A stretch of DNA of 64,000 bases, from assembly GCA_963662155.1 (NCBI GenBank), contig OY759266.1:55631510-55695509 (forward strand). Direction: 5' to 3'. This document shows, piece after piece, positions 45,840 to 60,600 of this stretch. Position 1 is the stretch's first letter, and the number at the start of each line of letters is the position of its first letter. Position numbers and translations under genes: made by a program. Source of the DNA: Lamellibrachia columna (taxonomy: Eukaryota > Annelida > Polychaeta > Sabellida > Siboglinidae). The notes under the pieces were generated by a model that was given only the letters and a program-made list of their open reading frames with translations, was not told the DNA's origin and searched no databases.

Positions 45840-48495
45840 CAGTGAGTTTTATTGTATGCATCCCTGATTCCATCCAAATGCCATCTAAACATTTACGGGT
45901 TGTTCAGTATCCAAAAATAAGATATTTTACATATGCCATTGGTGTGTTTTATTTTGTAAGCTTAAATGTTGCTTGATTTAATAAAAGTGAACAAATATTA
46001 CTTTTATTCATGTTATTATGTTAGTTATTTACCCCTTCCTGTTCCTCCGCCATGTTTTCTTGTGAAAGCAGTCAACCCTCAAGCGGACAATCCTCTCTCA
46101 GCCTCCCAGGGAAGAAATACTGAAACATGCATGCACAGTGTTAATGCAGGAAATGTCTCTTTCACAAATGGATCAAGGAACTAAATGTACTGCATCTGAA
46201 TTCAGTAGAGCCATTTGAGGAAATATTGCAAGTTTTCAGTGATTTGGGAAAAAAAACCAGAAAAAATTTGTGCAAGAGATTTATATTCTAAATCATAATA
46301 GCAATTAATTATTATATCGATTGAGTGCAAACTAATTGTTATTAATTATTTTATTGATTGAGTGCAAACTAATTAGTAAATTTTTTTTCTTCTAATTATT
46401 GGATTACAAAAGGTTGTTTTGTGACAAGATGCCACTGGACAAAATTGCTGCATAAACCTCAAAACCAAGTTGCAAGATTTTTTTGTGATCTAATATATTA
46501 TGTGAATTTTCACTTATTTTAATGGGGGATGTGGGTATGGAAAACAACTTAACAATATTTGCATGCAGAATCAATATAATTAGGCCAAATCACAACTATA
46601 AACAAGAAATGTATGAATCATTTAGACACATTTTATTTCACACTGGGTATGTATTACTATTGGGGATATATAAAAAATATATACAAAACTCACAACACAT
46701 TATACAAATACATTCATAAAGACATAATCATGGAAGTTATGGACTTTTATTGAATTGTGTCGGTATGTTGACTGTGCGCACTAATTAGCCAATATTGACT
46801 TATTAATTGCATCAGTTGAGTTGAGCAATGTATATGTATGACCCCAATAAATGCTCTTGTAAACTTTGTTTATTGAAATGTGTCGGTCTGTTGACTTTGC
46901 ATGTTAATTAACCAATGTTGACTTATCTATTGCACTGAGTTACTATTAATGATAAATGACTGGGTGGTGTATAATTATGATCCCAATTAAAGTGTTTTCA
47001 AAGCCTGATCAAATTATTAAAATATCCGTACAAATAAAAAGTTATGGCATTTTTAACAAAATGTTAAAAAAACACGAGTATTTCCTCTGTATGATACACA
47101 CAATTTTTGCAGTATTAAAAGTGTAGTTGTAACTACTGACCGTGCTTAAGGTAAGAACTTAAGGTAAGAGCATTTAATTTGTTGCTGAAGTACCTAGTTT
47201 GACATGGGTAACTACCGACCGTGCTTAAAAGGTAAGAACTTAAGGAGTTAAGCCTGACACAGTGACAGTGACAGCGCCAATCGTCATCAACACCACCGGC
47301 GACAAGCTCGACAAAATCACTGTATGGCGAGATTTAGTTACACAGACAACATGCAGCAATTGCATATACTTGCCTATTTCTGATGATAGTTTCAGTAGCA
47401 ACTGTACATAAAACTTAAGAAATTTTTTTAGTGCGAGAAATCAAAGTTGTTCAGAAAATGGCGCCAAATGTAGTTTTGGCCTTGACCCTTAAACATAGCA
47501 ACATATTTAGGGTATCTCAATAATATGAATAGAAATATACCAGTCATTATACAATATACAAATAAAACCCGGTACAATACATTATGAAAGTATTAGATAA
47601 CTATCAATGTATAACCAAAAGTATACGCACTATTTTAATGTGCGTATTGTGCTACGTTAAACGTAACACGGCGTAACAAAACATATCGAGAATCAGTATT
47701 TAGCAAACGAAACAGTTAACGTTTAAAAAAATTGGCACTTCTACCGTGCTATAGCATATTAAAGGTACACAGTCTGTTCGTTTTTATTGTATAGTCATGT
47801 TATATAATATAAACTAAATCCATGCTAACATATTGATAGCCCAAATGTGTTTTATTTAAAGAACCACACTTTGGCATCAAATTTGGCCATTACCTGTATA
47901 ATTTGAATGTTTCGATTCGAATAGCATGTGTTTCATTGCATCCTGAACGGCAAAGACGAACAATACTCATAAACAGATTACAGTCATATATATTACATTT
48001 AATTATATTTTGAAATTATGATTCATTAAAACAAATTTGGAGAGTCAATGTGTAAATATTGCCCCCAAAAACTCAATAATATTAGTCTTTATATAGCTGT
48101 TTCATGTTGGTAAAAAAATCATACAAAACCTTCACCATGTTATATACATTCGCCTCTGTATGCTCTTCATAGGGAGTTACAACTTCCTATTTATTGTTGG
48201 CTACACGTTTTTGGTATTAAAATGCTAAAAAGTATATACATATATATAATTGTGATCGAGTGTGAGTGTGTGTGCGTGTGTGTTATGCACGTATGTATGT
48301 AAACAACAGCACACTATTAATATTGAGTTGACGGCGCATTTACATTCTACATTCTCTTCTTTGTCAATAAGGACGTTCATTTCTACGTCGAGTGATGTTT
48401 GAATATGGCACTGTCGATCCGACCTATAGATATAGCAGACCATGTCAACAATATTAATTCGTAAAAAATAATTGCTCATTGTGTTAGTTGCAATG
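45840..48495. other. ATAD5 upstream region: AT-rich, no gene, one imperfect duplication
   Basis: It should include the ATAD5 non-coding first exon and promoter, which I could not place. An imperfect tandem duplication of about 120 bp starts near 46,745 and 46,867 (shared TTGACTTAT and GTGTCGGT-TGTTGACT blocks). Another small duplication lies at 47,130-47,250 (ACCGTGCTTAA and GGTAAGAACTTAAGG). No coding domain seen. Confidence 0.5.
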
Positions 48496-48499
48496 GTAA

Positions 48500-48805
48500 C
48501 GGTGGTGGCCCTACAGTAGAGATTGAGCGGTTCCCTGTGGCCATACCGTAGAGAGCGGCTCTCCGGTGGCCATGCCATAGAATGCGGCTCCCCGGTGGTC
48601 CTACCGTAGAGAACGGCTCTACGGCTGCCATGCAAAAGAGCGCGGCTCCCCGGTGGACCTACCGTGAAGAGCAACTCCTGGTGGCCCTACCGTCAAGAGC
48701 GGATGCCCGGTGGCCATACCGTAAAGAGCGGCTTCACATTGGCCATACCGTCAAGAGCAGCTCCTTGGTGGCCTTACCGTAGAGAGCGCCCCGGTGGTCG
48801 GACCT
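48500..48805. repeat. Degenerate ~29-bp tandem repeat, about 10 copies
   Basis: The unit resembles GGTGGCCATACCGTAGAGAG followed by CGGCTCC. Copies differ at many positions and in length, so this is an old array compared with the others in the window. Confidence 0.85.
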
Positions 48806-48814
48806 AGGGGCGGA

Positions 48815-49160
48815 TCTATGAAGGGGCCATCCATGAAGTACGTCACGCTCAGGGGTGGGGGTGTCTGGGTAAGCGCTACATGGGGTGGATAGGTGGGGTG
48901 GGGTAGTTCATGGTAAGCGCTACATGGGGGTGGAGGGGTGGGTGTCTTTGGCGGTCGTTATTAAGTTCGTTATTAAAACGTTTGTTCTTGCTCGTCTAGC
49001 TGTTGATATCAGACCGATAGCATTGATTCGAACGGAAGAGAACTCTGCTATGCATCAGTGAAGTATGTAATTGTGAAAATGGATGCATAACAGGTGGGGT
49101 CTTTCTCAAAACAAGCGGAGTTTTAGGGGGTGTATAGGCCAGCGTTGCAAACGTGACAAG
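48815..49160. mobile_element. Interspersed repeat, copy 2 of 3
   Basis: Starts GGGGCCATCCATGAAGTACG and keeps the order G-rich tract, GTCTGGGTAAGCGCTACATG, GTTCGTTATTAAAA, TGTTGATATCAGACCGATAG. The G-rich/GCGCTACATGGGG segment is duplicated internally. Non-coding. Confidence 0.7.
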
Positions 49161-51160
49161 GGGATCTCAAAAAAGAAAGCAATTATAAATTGAATGTTTT
49201 ATCATTATTTGTTCTGTATCGATTTATTTTAAATACGGGACGAAATATATCCAATTATTCTGGACCAATTAAGGTAACATCACATTAATCTCTCGTTAGA
49301 CCCAAAGTGTAATTAATACGCATGTCTTCTTATATTTACACATAAACCTGATTAGAAGACTTCAATAGAACGCAGGGAACCGTAATCAATCAGATCATAT
49401 CATATCAGAACTCAACTAGTGATCACTTAATTTTTGGATGGGCGAACGCTGCGTTGCCACGGTTACTGTCTTTAGTAATTTCGAAATGAAAAATTATACA
49501 GCATTTTAGCCCACCCCGATACGCGTCGGGCTTAAATGCTCAGAAGAAGCAGACGTTCAGCACGCTCAATGTTTGCTACTACTAGTATGTGCCAGTTGTA
49601 GCCTTTTAGGTTTTCTTAAGCAAATCACTTGTTGGCTCAAATGTCAATGGGCGTTCCAGTCCATTGCCAGTTTGGCAGTCAGAATGAGCGCGAGACCAGC
49701 GCCCTTAACGCCAGCCAAACATACCCACATCATGATCACTCTGGCAGGGAGACGTGGGGCTGTCACGTGGGCTTTACAGAGATCTCCGTGAGATCGAAGC
49801 GAATCGCATGAGACTTTGTAGGCATCATATGGTTCATTGTGGTGCCTACATAAATATACGAACGATGTGTAGTCTGTTAGGATTTACACATAAGTCATCC
49901 GTGTACAGGGTGCATGAAACATTTCTCCCCATCCATTTAATGTGTACACTACACACATTAACACGACGGGGAGAAAGGATTTAATGCTGTTTAACACGTC
50001 TTGAAACAGTAGAAAATCAAGAGAAGCTCCGATACCATCTGACAGTGAATTTCTGAGTGTTGTACCATAAAGAAAAGGATCAGCCACTGACATTAATCTG
50101 GCCTATATATTTCAATCTACACTGCCATGGACTTGCGTTGTTGTTCAGCATATATAAATAAATAGTTTGTTCACGTTTTTCTCAACACACTATCATTAAT
50201 AATACCTTATTTACTCATGTTGAAAACGATTTTGCATTATATTGTTATTATTATTATTATGGAACAATTACACTGTTTGTTAGAAATAAAATATTGATCG
50301 ATTGATATCGCTGCAAAATTATGACGGCTCACTCCCGCAATCGCCACATGTTCGGGACAAGTATGACATGTTATTTATCAATTCAGAATAACATTATTCA
50401 TACGCAATATACAAAATATGCTAACGCAATATGCAACACTGCGACATGGTTGTGACAATATGTGTTTCCCCACATCTTTTGAATGTGTTTAATTCCAAGG
50501 AAGCTACCATGAATTAACAAATTTAACGCATGCGCGCGCATGACAAGCGGACATCAAGTCATCAGAATATTGTAAACAACATAAATATATTGCTACAACG
50601 TACAACGTTTATCTTAAAACTAATAAAGATACGTACAGTGTGCAGTACTTATGTCACTTCGAGCTTACGGAAACGTACATTTCGAATACCACAACTAAAT
50701 CCTTATTTTCCTAACGCGCATTAATAAAAGAAATTGTTTCTGGAGACACGGCCTCTTTTACTTAATCATCTGTAGGCAGGTAGTTGTCTTTTTGATACTC
50801 TTCTTCTTTTACCAACAAATTTAGTTTATTTTCCGCAGTTTTTGCCACAAACGTTAAACTTGATGCATTATACATTGCGAATTATACTTAATTTAGAATT
50901 TGTTTTGATAATGTGCCTTTACGAGCAGTATAAATGAAATGTTGAAAAATTGACACGTGGTTTCTGGTACCGAACTCGTGTGTCTTTCCTGCCATCCTGC
51001 TCCTGGATGTTGAATCACGGTATCCGGCGACGTCACCCGCCGTTCAGATAACTTGAGTAACGCAGTTTCTTACAAAGTAATACATGAGCACACGTATTTA
51101 AAATTCGATTCGTTTAAAATTAAGAGCAGTCTATGTAGATTAATAATAAGACTTATAAAG
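49161..51160. other. Upstream flank of RPS9; hairpin and possible TOP-type start
   Basis: No protein gene is supported. A long imperfect hairpin lies at 49,922-49,976 (TTTCTCCCC with GGGGAGAAA, AATGTGT with ACACATT). Near 50,750 the sequence GGCCTCTTTTACTTAATC, followed by GTAGGCAG/GTAG, could be a 5'-TOP transcription start plus a short non-coding exon for RPS9. A second pyrimidine tract, GTCTTTCCTGCC, lies near 50,983. These are guesses from the known TOP rule for ribosomal protein mRNAs. Confidence 0.35.
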
Positions 51161-52012
51161 TTGGTTTTGTCACTGATGTCTATAACCCAGCTCGCATCGA
51201 ATCCCTTCAATGGGATGGTGATGAATGTTGGCCCTGCCTTTTTGCTGAGTGACAAAACTTCTGAGACAATGTTTGACTTTTTTCGTGTTGTAACAGTATA
51301 AGTAACTACAGGCTTTTCTATGACTAACCTTCCAATTATGACTAATTGAAGCTATAGTATATGTACCCTCTCTCGAAGGGGTAAGTTTTCCTCTTGAAGC
51401 GTCTCCACTGGTCAAACCTGTTCAAGCGATCACCTGTCATTAATGACCTCGGTCAACTCCTTTTCATTGGAGTTTTACAAGTAAAATTACCTGCATCTAG
51501 AGACCAGTTTTAGTGGTCAAATAATTAAAATATTTGGTTTCGTCACTGTGATGTCTATAACCCAGCTCGCATCGAATCCCTTCAATGGGATGGTGATGAA
51601 TGTTGGCCCTGCCTTTTTGCTGAGTGACAAAACTTCTGAGACAATGTTTGACTTTTTTCGTGTTGTAACAGTATCAGTAACTACAGGCTTTTCTATGACT
51701 AACCTTCCAATTATGACTAATTGAAGCTATAGTATATGTACCCTAACTCGAAGTGGTAAGTTTTCCTCTTGAAGAGTCTCCACTGGTCAAACCTGTTCAA
51801 GCGATCACCTGTCATTAATGACCTCGGTCAACTCCTTTTCATTGGAGTTTTACAAGTAAAATTACCTGCATCTAGAGACCAGTTTTAGTGGTCGAATAAT
51901 TAAAATATTTGGTTTCGTCACTGTGATGTCTATAACCCAGCTCGCATCGAATCCCTTCAATGGGATGGTGATGAATGTTGGCCCTGCCTTTTTGCTGAGT
52001 GACAAAACTACT
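51161..52012. repeat. 375-bp tandem repeat, 2.3 copies, upstream of the RPS9 start codon
   Basis: Copies start with ATGTCTATAACCCAGCTCGC at 51,176, 51,551 and 51,926; the third stops abruptly at about 52,012. Copies are nearly identical. Each full unit includes GTAAGTTTTCCTCTTGAAG, which resembles the genuine acceptor GTAAGTTTTCCTCTTGTAG ending at 52,071, so the unit probably includes a copy of that intron end. It lies in the presumed first intron. Confidence 0.93.
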
Positions 52013-52075
52013 GTTTATATTATGGTGACTTGTGCGAAGAAATGGTTGAATTGTAAGTTTTCCTCTTGTAGGTAA

Positions 52076-56400
<4,325 letters not shown>

Positions 56401-56448
56401 ACTTGTCCCAGTCTTGGATGAACAATGTCCACATGCTGTACTTGTACA

Positions 56449-56454
56449 AATAAA
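56449..56454 (+). terminator. Polyadenylation signal AATAAA of RPS9
   Basis: A canonical AATAAA 48 nt after the stop codon, followed by TGTGACATGTAAATG; the short 3' untranslated region is typical of ribosomal protein genes. Confidence 0.9.
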
Positions 56455-56459
56455 GTATT

Positions 56460-57138
56460 GTGACATGTAAATGCTGCTTTCCTCCTATTTATGTTCAGAC
56501 AGTAAGCAAGTATTTCTGATTCCTTGTAAGCAAGTAGTTCATAAGCTTGCGATATCATTTATTAATGAAAACAAATCCTTTTTTATGCAAGAACGGGGTT
56601 TTAGCTACTGCTATTAAGAACTAAATAGCATTTATTGACAATGCTTTAAATTATCTCATATTGTCCAACTAAAGCTAAGTTAAAAAAACTGCATAACAGA
56701 TTAGGGGTGGGTGGTTGGCCACTAAACGGGTTGATACACCTGTAACGGAGATCTGATTGTGCCAAGTTCATGAAGATCTGACTTCGCCTGCGAGGCTGAC
56801 TGCCCAATGGATGGTTTCAAGCTGCACAAGATTTTGTTCTACAACAATGTTCAAAATCATTCAACTAGTGTGAAACTTGTTTGGTGACCACACCAGTCTG
56901 GTTTGTGTGGTCATTTTACTAGTCCGACCACACATCCTGATCATAGATTAATGTGATCGTTGGCTTTATGGCAGCCTCATTTGTGTGATTCATTACCGGC
57001 GGCCTTGCTTGTGTGATCAATGAACGATGGCTTTGGTTGTGCGATTGGTTTACGACAGCCTTGCTTGTGCAATCATGGCAGATCCTTTTTGTTAGGAGCT
57101 ACAAATCTGCAAGACAGAGAGAAGACTCCGTTGATTGG
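56460..57138. other. RPS9 downstream flank, no gene confirmed
   Basis: It holds repeated short TTGTGTGATC/TTGCTTGTG phrases at 56,930-57,075. A possible acceptor on the minus strand near 56,800 was considered as the last exon of the flavin-reductase-like gene but could not be supported. Confidence 0.4.
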
Positions 57139-57400
57139 GAGCCATCCATAAATAATAATAAACGTCACGCTCAAGGTGCTGTTGTGTCCAGGTAAGCGTT
57201 ACATGGGGTGGCGATTGTTACGTTCGTTATTAAAAGTATTTTGCTTGTCTAGCTGTCGATATCAGACTGATAGCATTGATTGCTGTTCTAGTTTTGGGGT
57301 ATGTTTCAACTGAATTTGAACGGAAAAGGAATGCAGACCCAACCGTGCAGTTTTAAGGCCAGTGTTACAAGGTGTGACAAGGGCGTGGGGGTCTCAAAAT
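57139..57400. mobile_element. Interspersed repeat, copy 3 of 3
   Basis: Starts GAGCCATCCATAAATAATAA and continues ACGTCACGCTCAAGGTG, GTCCAGGTAAGCGTTACATG, GTTCGTTATTAAAAG and TGTCGATATCAGACTGATAG. It matches copies at 6,047 and 48,815 in block order but lacks most of the G-rich tract. It is followed at once by a hairpin. Confidence 0.7.
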
Positions 57401-57410
57401 ATTAAAAAAT

Positions 57411-57458
57411 ATTCAATAGTGTGACTTACTATATATACAGTAAGTCACACTACTGAAT
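57411..57458. repeat. Long near-perfect inverted repeat (hairpin)
   Basis: AGTGTGACTTACT (57,418-57,430) pairs exactly with AGTAAGTCACACT (57,439-57,451) across an 8-base ATATATAC loop. The stem extends after a 2-base mismatch through ATTCA/TGAAT. It abuts interspersed repeat copy 3; copy 1 is also joined to a hairpin of different sequence. Confidence 0.92.
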
Positions 57459-57661
57459 ATATATATTATGGATAGCCCCGTATGATACTTTCTACAAAAC
57501 CATGACCTTACGGAAGGAAGGACGCGAATGTGTAATTTGTAAAACAATAATTTTAAATCGGAATGTGTCAATAGTGGCAATATTGGAACTTGATAATGCC
57601 TCTTTTGTGTTTCAACAACACCACATTTTTTAAAACGAGAACATTTGGAAACCAAACTTAC

Positions 57662-60600
57662 GTTGCTTTTGCATCGTCGCTGTTGATCAGTTCGTCCGTG
57701 TAGTACTTGTGCAACATATGTCTGTCCAATAAGTCATTCGTTTTGATGAAGTCTGTGAAGGTGACCTCATCGTGACTCCGCGAAATGGCGTCAGCAATCA
57801 TGTGGATGTAGAACTGCGTCACTGTCTCGTTGTAGCCTTGTGATATCTAGAACATGTCAACTCATGTCCTAGCTTGTGTCAAACATTTAATGTTTATGGT
57901 TGTCCCTGATTTACGGTCCGAGGTTTACAGTTGCAATGGCTTCTGGTTCCAATAGTTAGCATGTGGCTAGGTTTTCTTCGTAGTTATATATGATATGACA
58001 ATAAAAAACATTCCTGTACAATTATATTGGTGTGTCACTGCATGCATACCTGATACATGTGACTAGTTAAATATGTAGTCTTCTGTCATATTATTGCCAT
58101 CCCTGACTGGAACAAGTCCTGCGTGCAATGGATGCAAATTAAAGGCAACTGAGGAAAAGTTAATTGATATTTTGTGTCGCTTAAAAGGTGGTCTTAATAT
58201 GAGCACTTATTTTCAACCATTATTTTATCTGGCCATTAGTTTAGGGCTGGGATCAATTCAAATTCCTTTCAATTCAATTTAATAAATTCCAGTTCAATTA
58301 ATTTTTTTAATAATTTTTTTCTTCAAATTCCAGCCTAAATCTTTCCAAATTAATTCTATGGGAGTTTTTTCCAACGCAAACTAGCACACACAAACGGCAT
58401 GGTTTCAGATTTGTGCAGACAGACAACAAATGTTATCTTAGAGCAGGAGCTGCAACCTGTAAGTTCATCACACCCCACAATAGTTTGATTTGAGCAGAAC
58501 TTCTGAGTTTTCAAATTGTCACATGGTAACATTGCCACACAGACCCTTTGTTCAAATTTGGACAAATGTTCTCACCTCAGATCTTCAAATGGTGTACAAA
58601 GCTGCTACAAAGACTGAGTTCATATACAATTCTAGGGTTGGATTGAGGACATCATTGGAATTAGGTTCAAATCATTTTCTTTCAAATTGCGCTTGGTCGA
58701 AATCTTTCAATTCAAATTCAGGAACTGAATTTAATAATTCCAATTAATTTTTTATCCACCCCAGCCCTGTTAGTTGTTTGATGGAACACATCATATGTTG
58801 GATGCTGTGTTACAGAGTTACACTGGATGTGTGGGGGCAACTACAGTAAAAACCTGCCTTTGCGGACACCTGTCTATAACGGACGCTTTTGAAAGCTTTT
58901 GAAATTACTCGCTATTAGTTTACACTGTCCGCTAACTGCCCGTAGTGGCAACTTGGCCGATGTGGACAACGGACAAAGAATTTGGACCCAACTATTCATA
59001 GTCACCCCGCTGCTTGCGTACAGGTTAAAGTGCATTGACAATCCCGTAAGTCAACTTAGCTGAGCCACCGCTGATACCCAATAACTTCGCTAAGTATGTA
59101 TTCAGTGTCATGCCATCTGCATAATGTCGTCAAGAAATGTACTCCAAATAAGGTGAGCCTCTTGCATAGGCTCCTGCCTAGGCCACCGCTAGCTGTGTAA
59201 ACTTTCACCCCTTGGCTTCTCTTGGACATCAAAGACAAAGCCATTTCAGCTCGGCTTTCCGCAACACTAACCCTACTTTGTTTTGACAAAGATTCAAAGT
59301 GTAACTCTCAGAAGCTAAGCTCTAATCAAAGTGAATGAACAAGGAGAAATTCGTCAATGTTACTATCCGCCCAACAGTAGTGGACCGTGTACAATTCGTT
59401 TCAATTACGTCACTCGGCGGATTAATCATTTGTTCATAGTCCATAGCCTAGGGCTAGGCATAGTCATAGAGGGGTCAAATATATGGGAATTACATGGGAC
59501 CGATCACAAGCCCCTTATGCCTCCAGGTTTCCATGCAGTGGAATGCAGTAACAATGTGTGCTTAATGGCATTTTCACCAACTAAGTTATGTCCCACATAT
59601 ATTGTATATACATGTATTTTATTAACCGTAAATTTGTACCGTTCATGACAGAACCAACTAGCGACCATAACAAATTATAATGGCGCCACCTGGTGAGTGT
59701 ACACTTAATCAAATTCTCGATAATGGACACCGGTCCATAACAGACATAATGCATAGTACGGGCGGTCTCATCTGTTGACAGGTTTCACTATATTACAATG
59801 TCACACATTATATGGAACAACACACCATCTTGCTTCCAAGTGAAACCTTAACAATTATTCTTGAAACAGGAACATTTTTGGGAGAATTATCTTAAACTGA
59901 ATGAAGACTTGTTTGTGAGTACACTCAATTTAGGCCATGATGGAGAATTGCCATCCAAGAGAAAGGTCCAGATAACAAGTGGACAAGGAAGCCATTGGCA
60001 TTGGCTTATCAAAATTGTTTCATCTATGTGTAACCTGTCCTCCTGAGTTTTGTGTCGGCCTTGTTTTTAAACATATTCATGCTGCTAGCATTTACACAAT
60101 CTAGATAATTTGTTCCATTCATTTATTGTCCTCTGTGAGAACGAGTACTTATTTGCTAATATCCAATCTACACTGGTCCTTTACTAATGTTACCTCATGT
60201 CCTCTAGTTCTACTATCTTTCTTGAGCGAAAAAAATATTTCTATCAATATCTTCATGCCCATTCAATACCTTAAAAAACATAAATTTGATATCCTCTTAA
60301 CCTCCTTGTGTCTAGTATTACTGAACCACGTGGGTTGATAAACAGCATGTACCTATGGACAGAAAGAGAGTGATCACTGATTACCGACAGAACAAATTAT
60401 CTCTTGATAGTGTGAATGCTAGCGGGAAGAATAATATTTATATTTGACACAAGGGCGGGATGGATTTTTTTAAATGAACAATATCAATGGGTGTTTGAGT
60501 GGCGATGATTTCACTGAGATTCTGTAGCCAGGCCAGTCCCTTACCTTATCTTTGTTTTGTTCATTGTAGTTCTTGATGCCTTGTCTGTAACATAAACCAT

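Noticed and set aside
51218..51264. C/D-box snoRNA in the presumed RPS9 first intron (GTGATGA ... CTGA)
   Set aside because: The C-to-D distance is only 47 nt, no convincing terminal stem forms, and the third copy lacks the D box. Conservation between copies only reflects recent duplication.
56690..56820. Terminal exon of the flavin-reductase-like gene (minus, after TCGCAG)
   Set aside because: The frame required by the upstream exon phase reads past without a family-like ending; the alternative frame stops but breaks phase.
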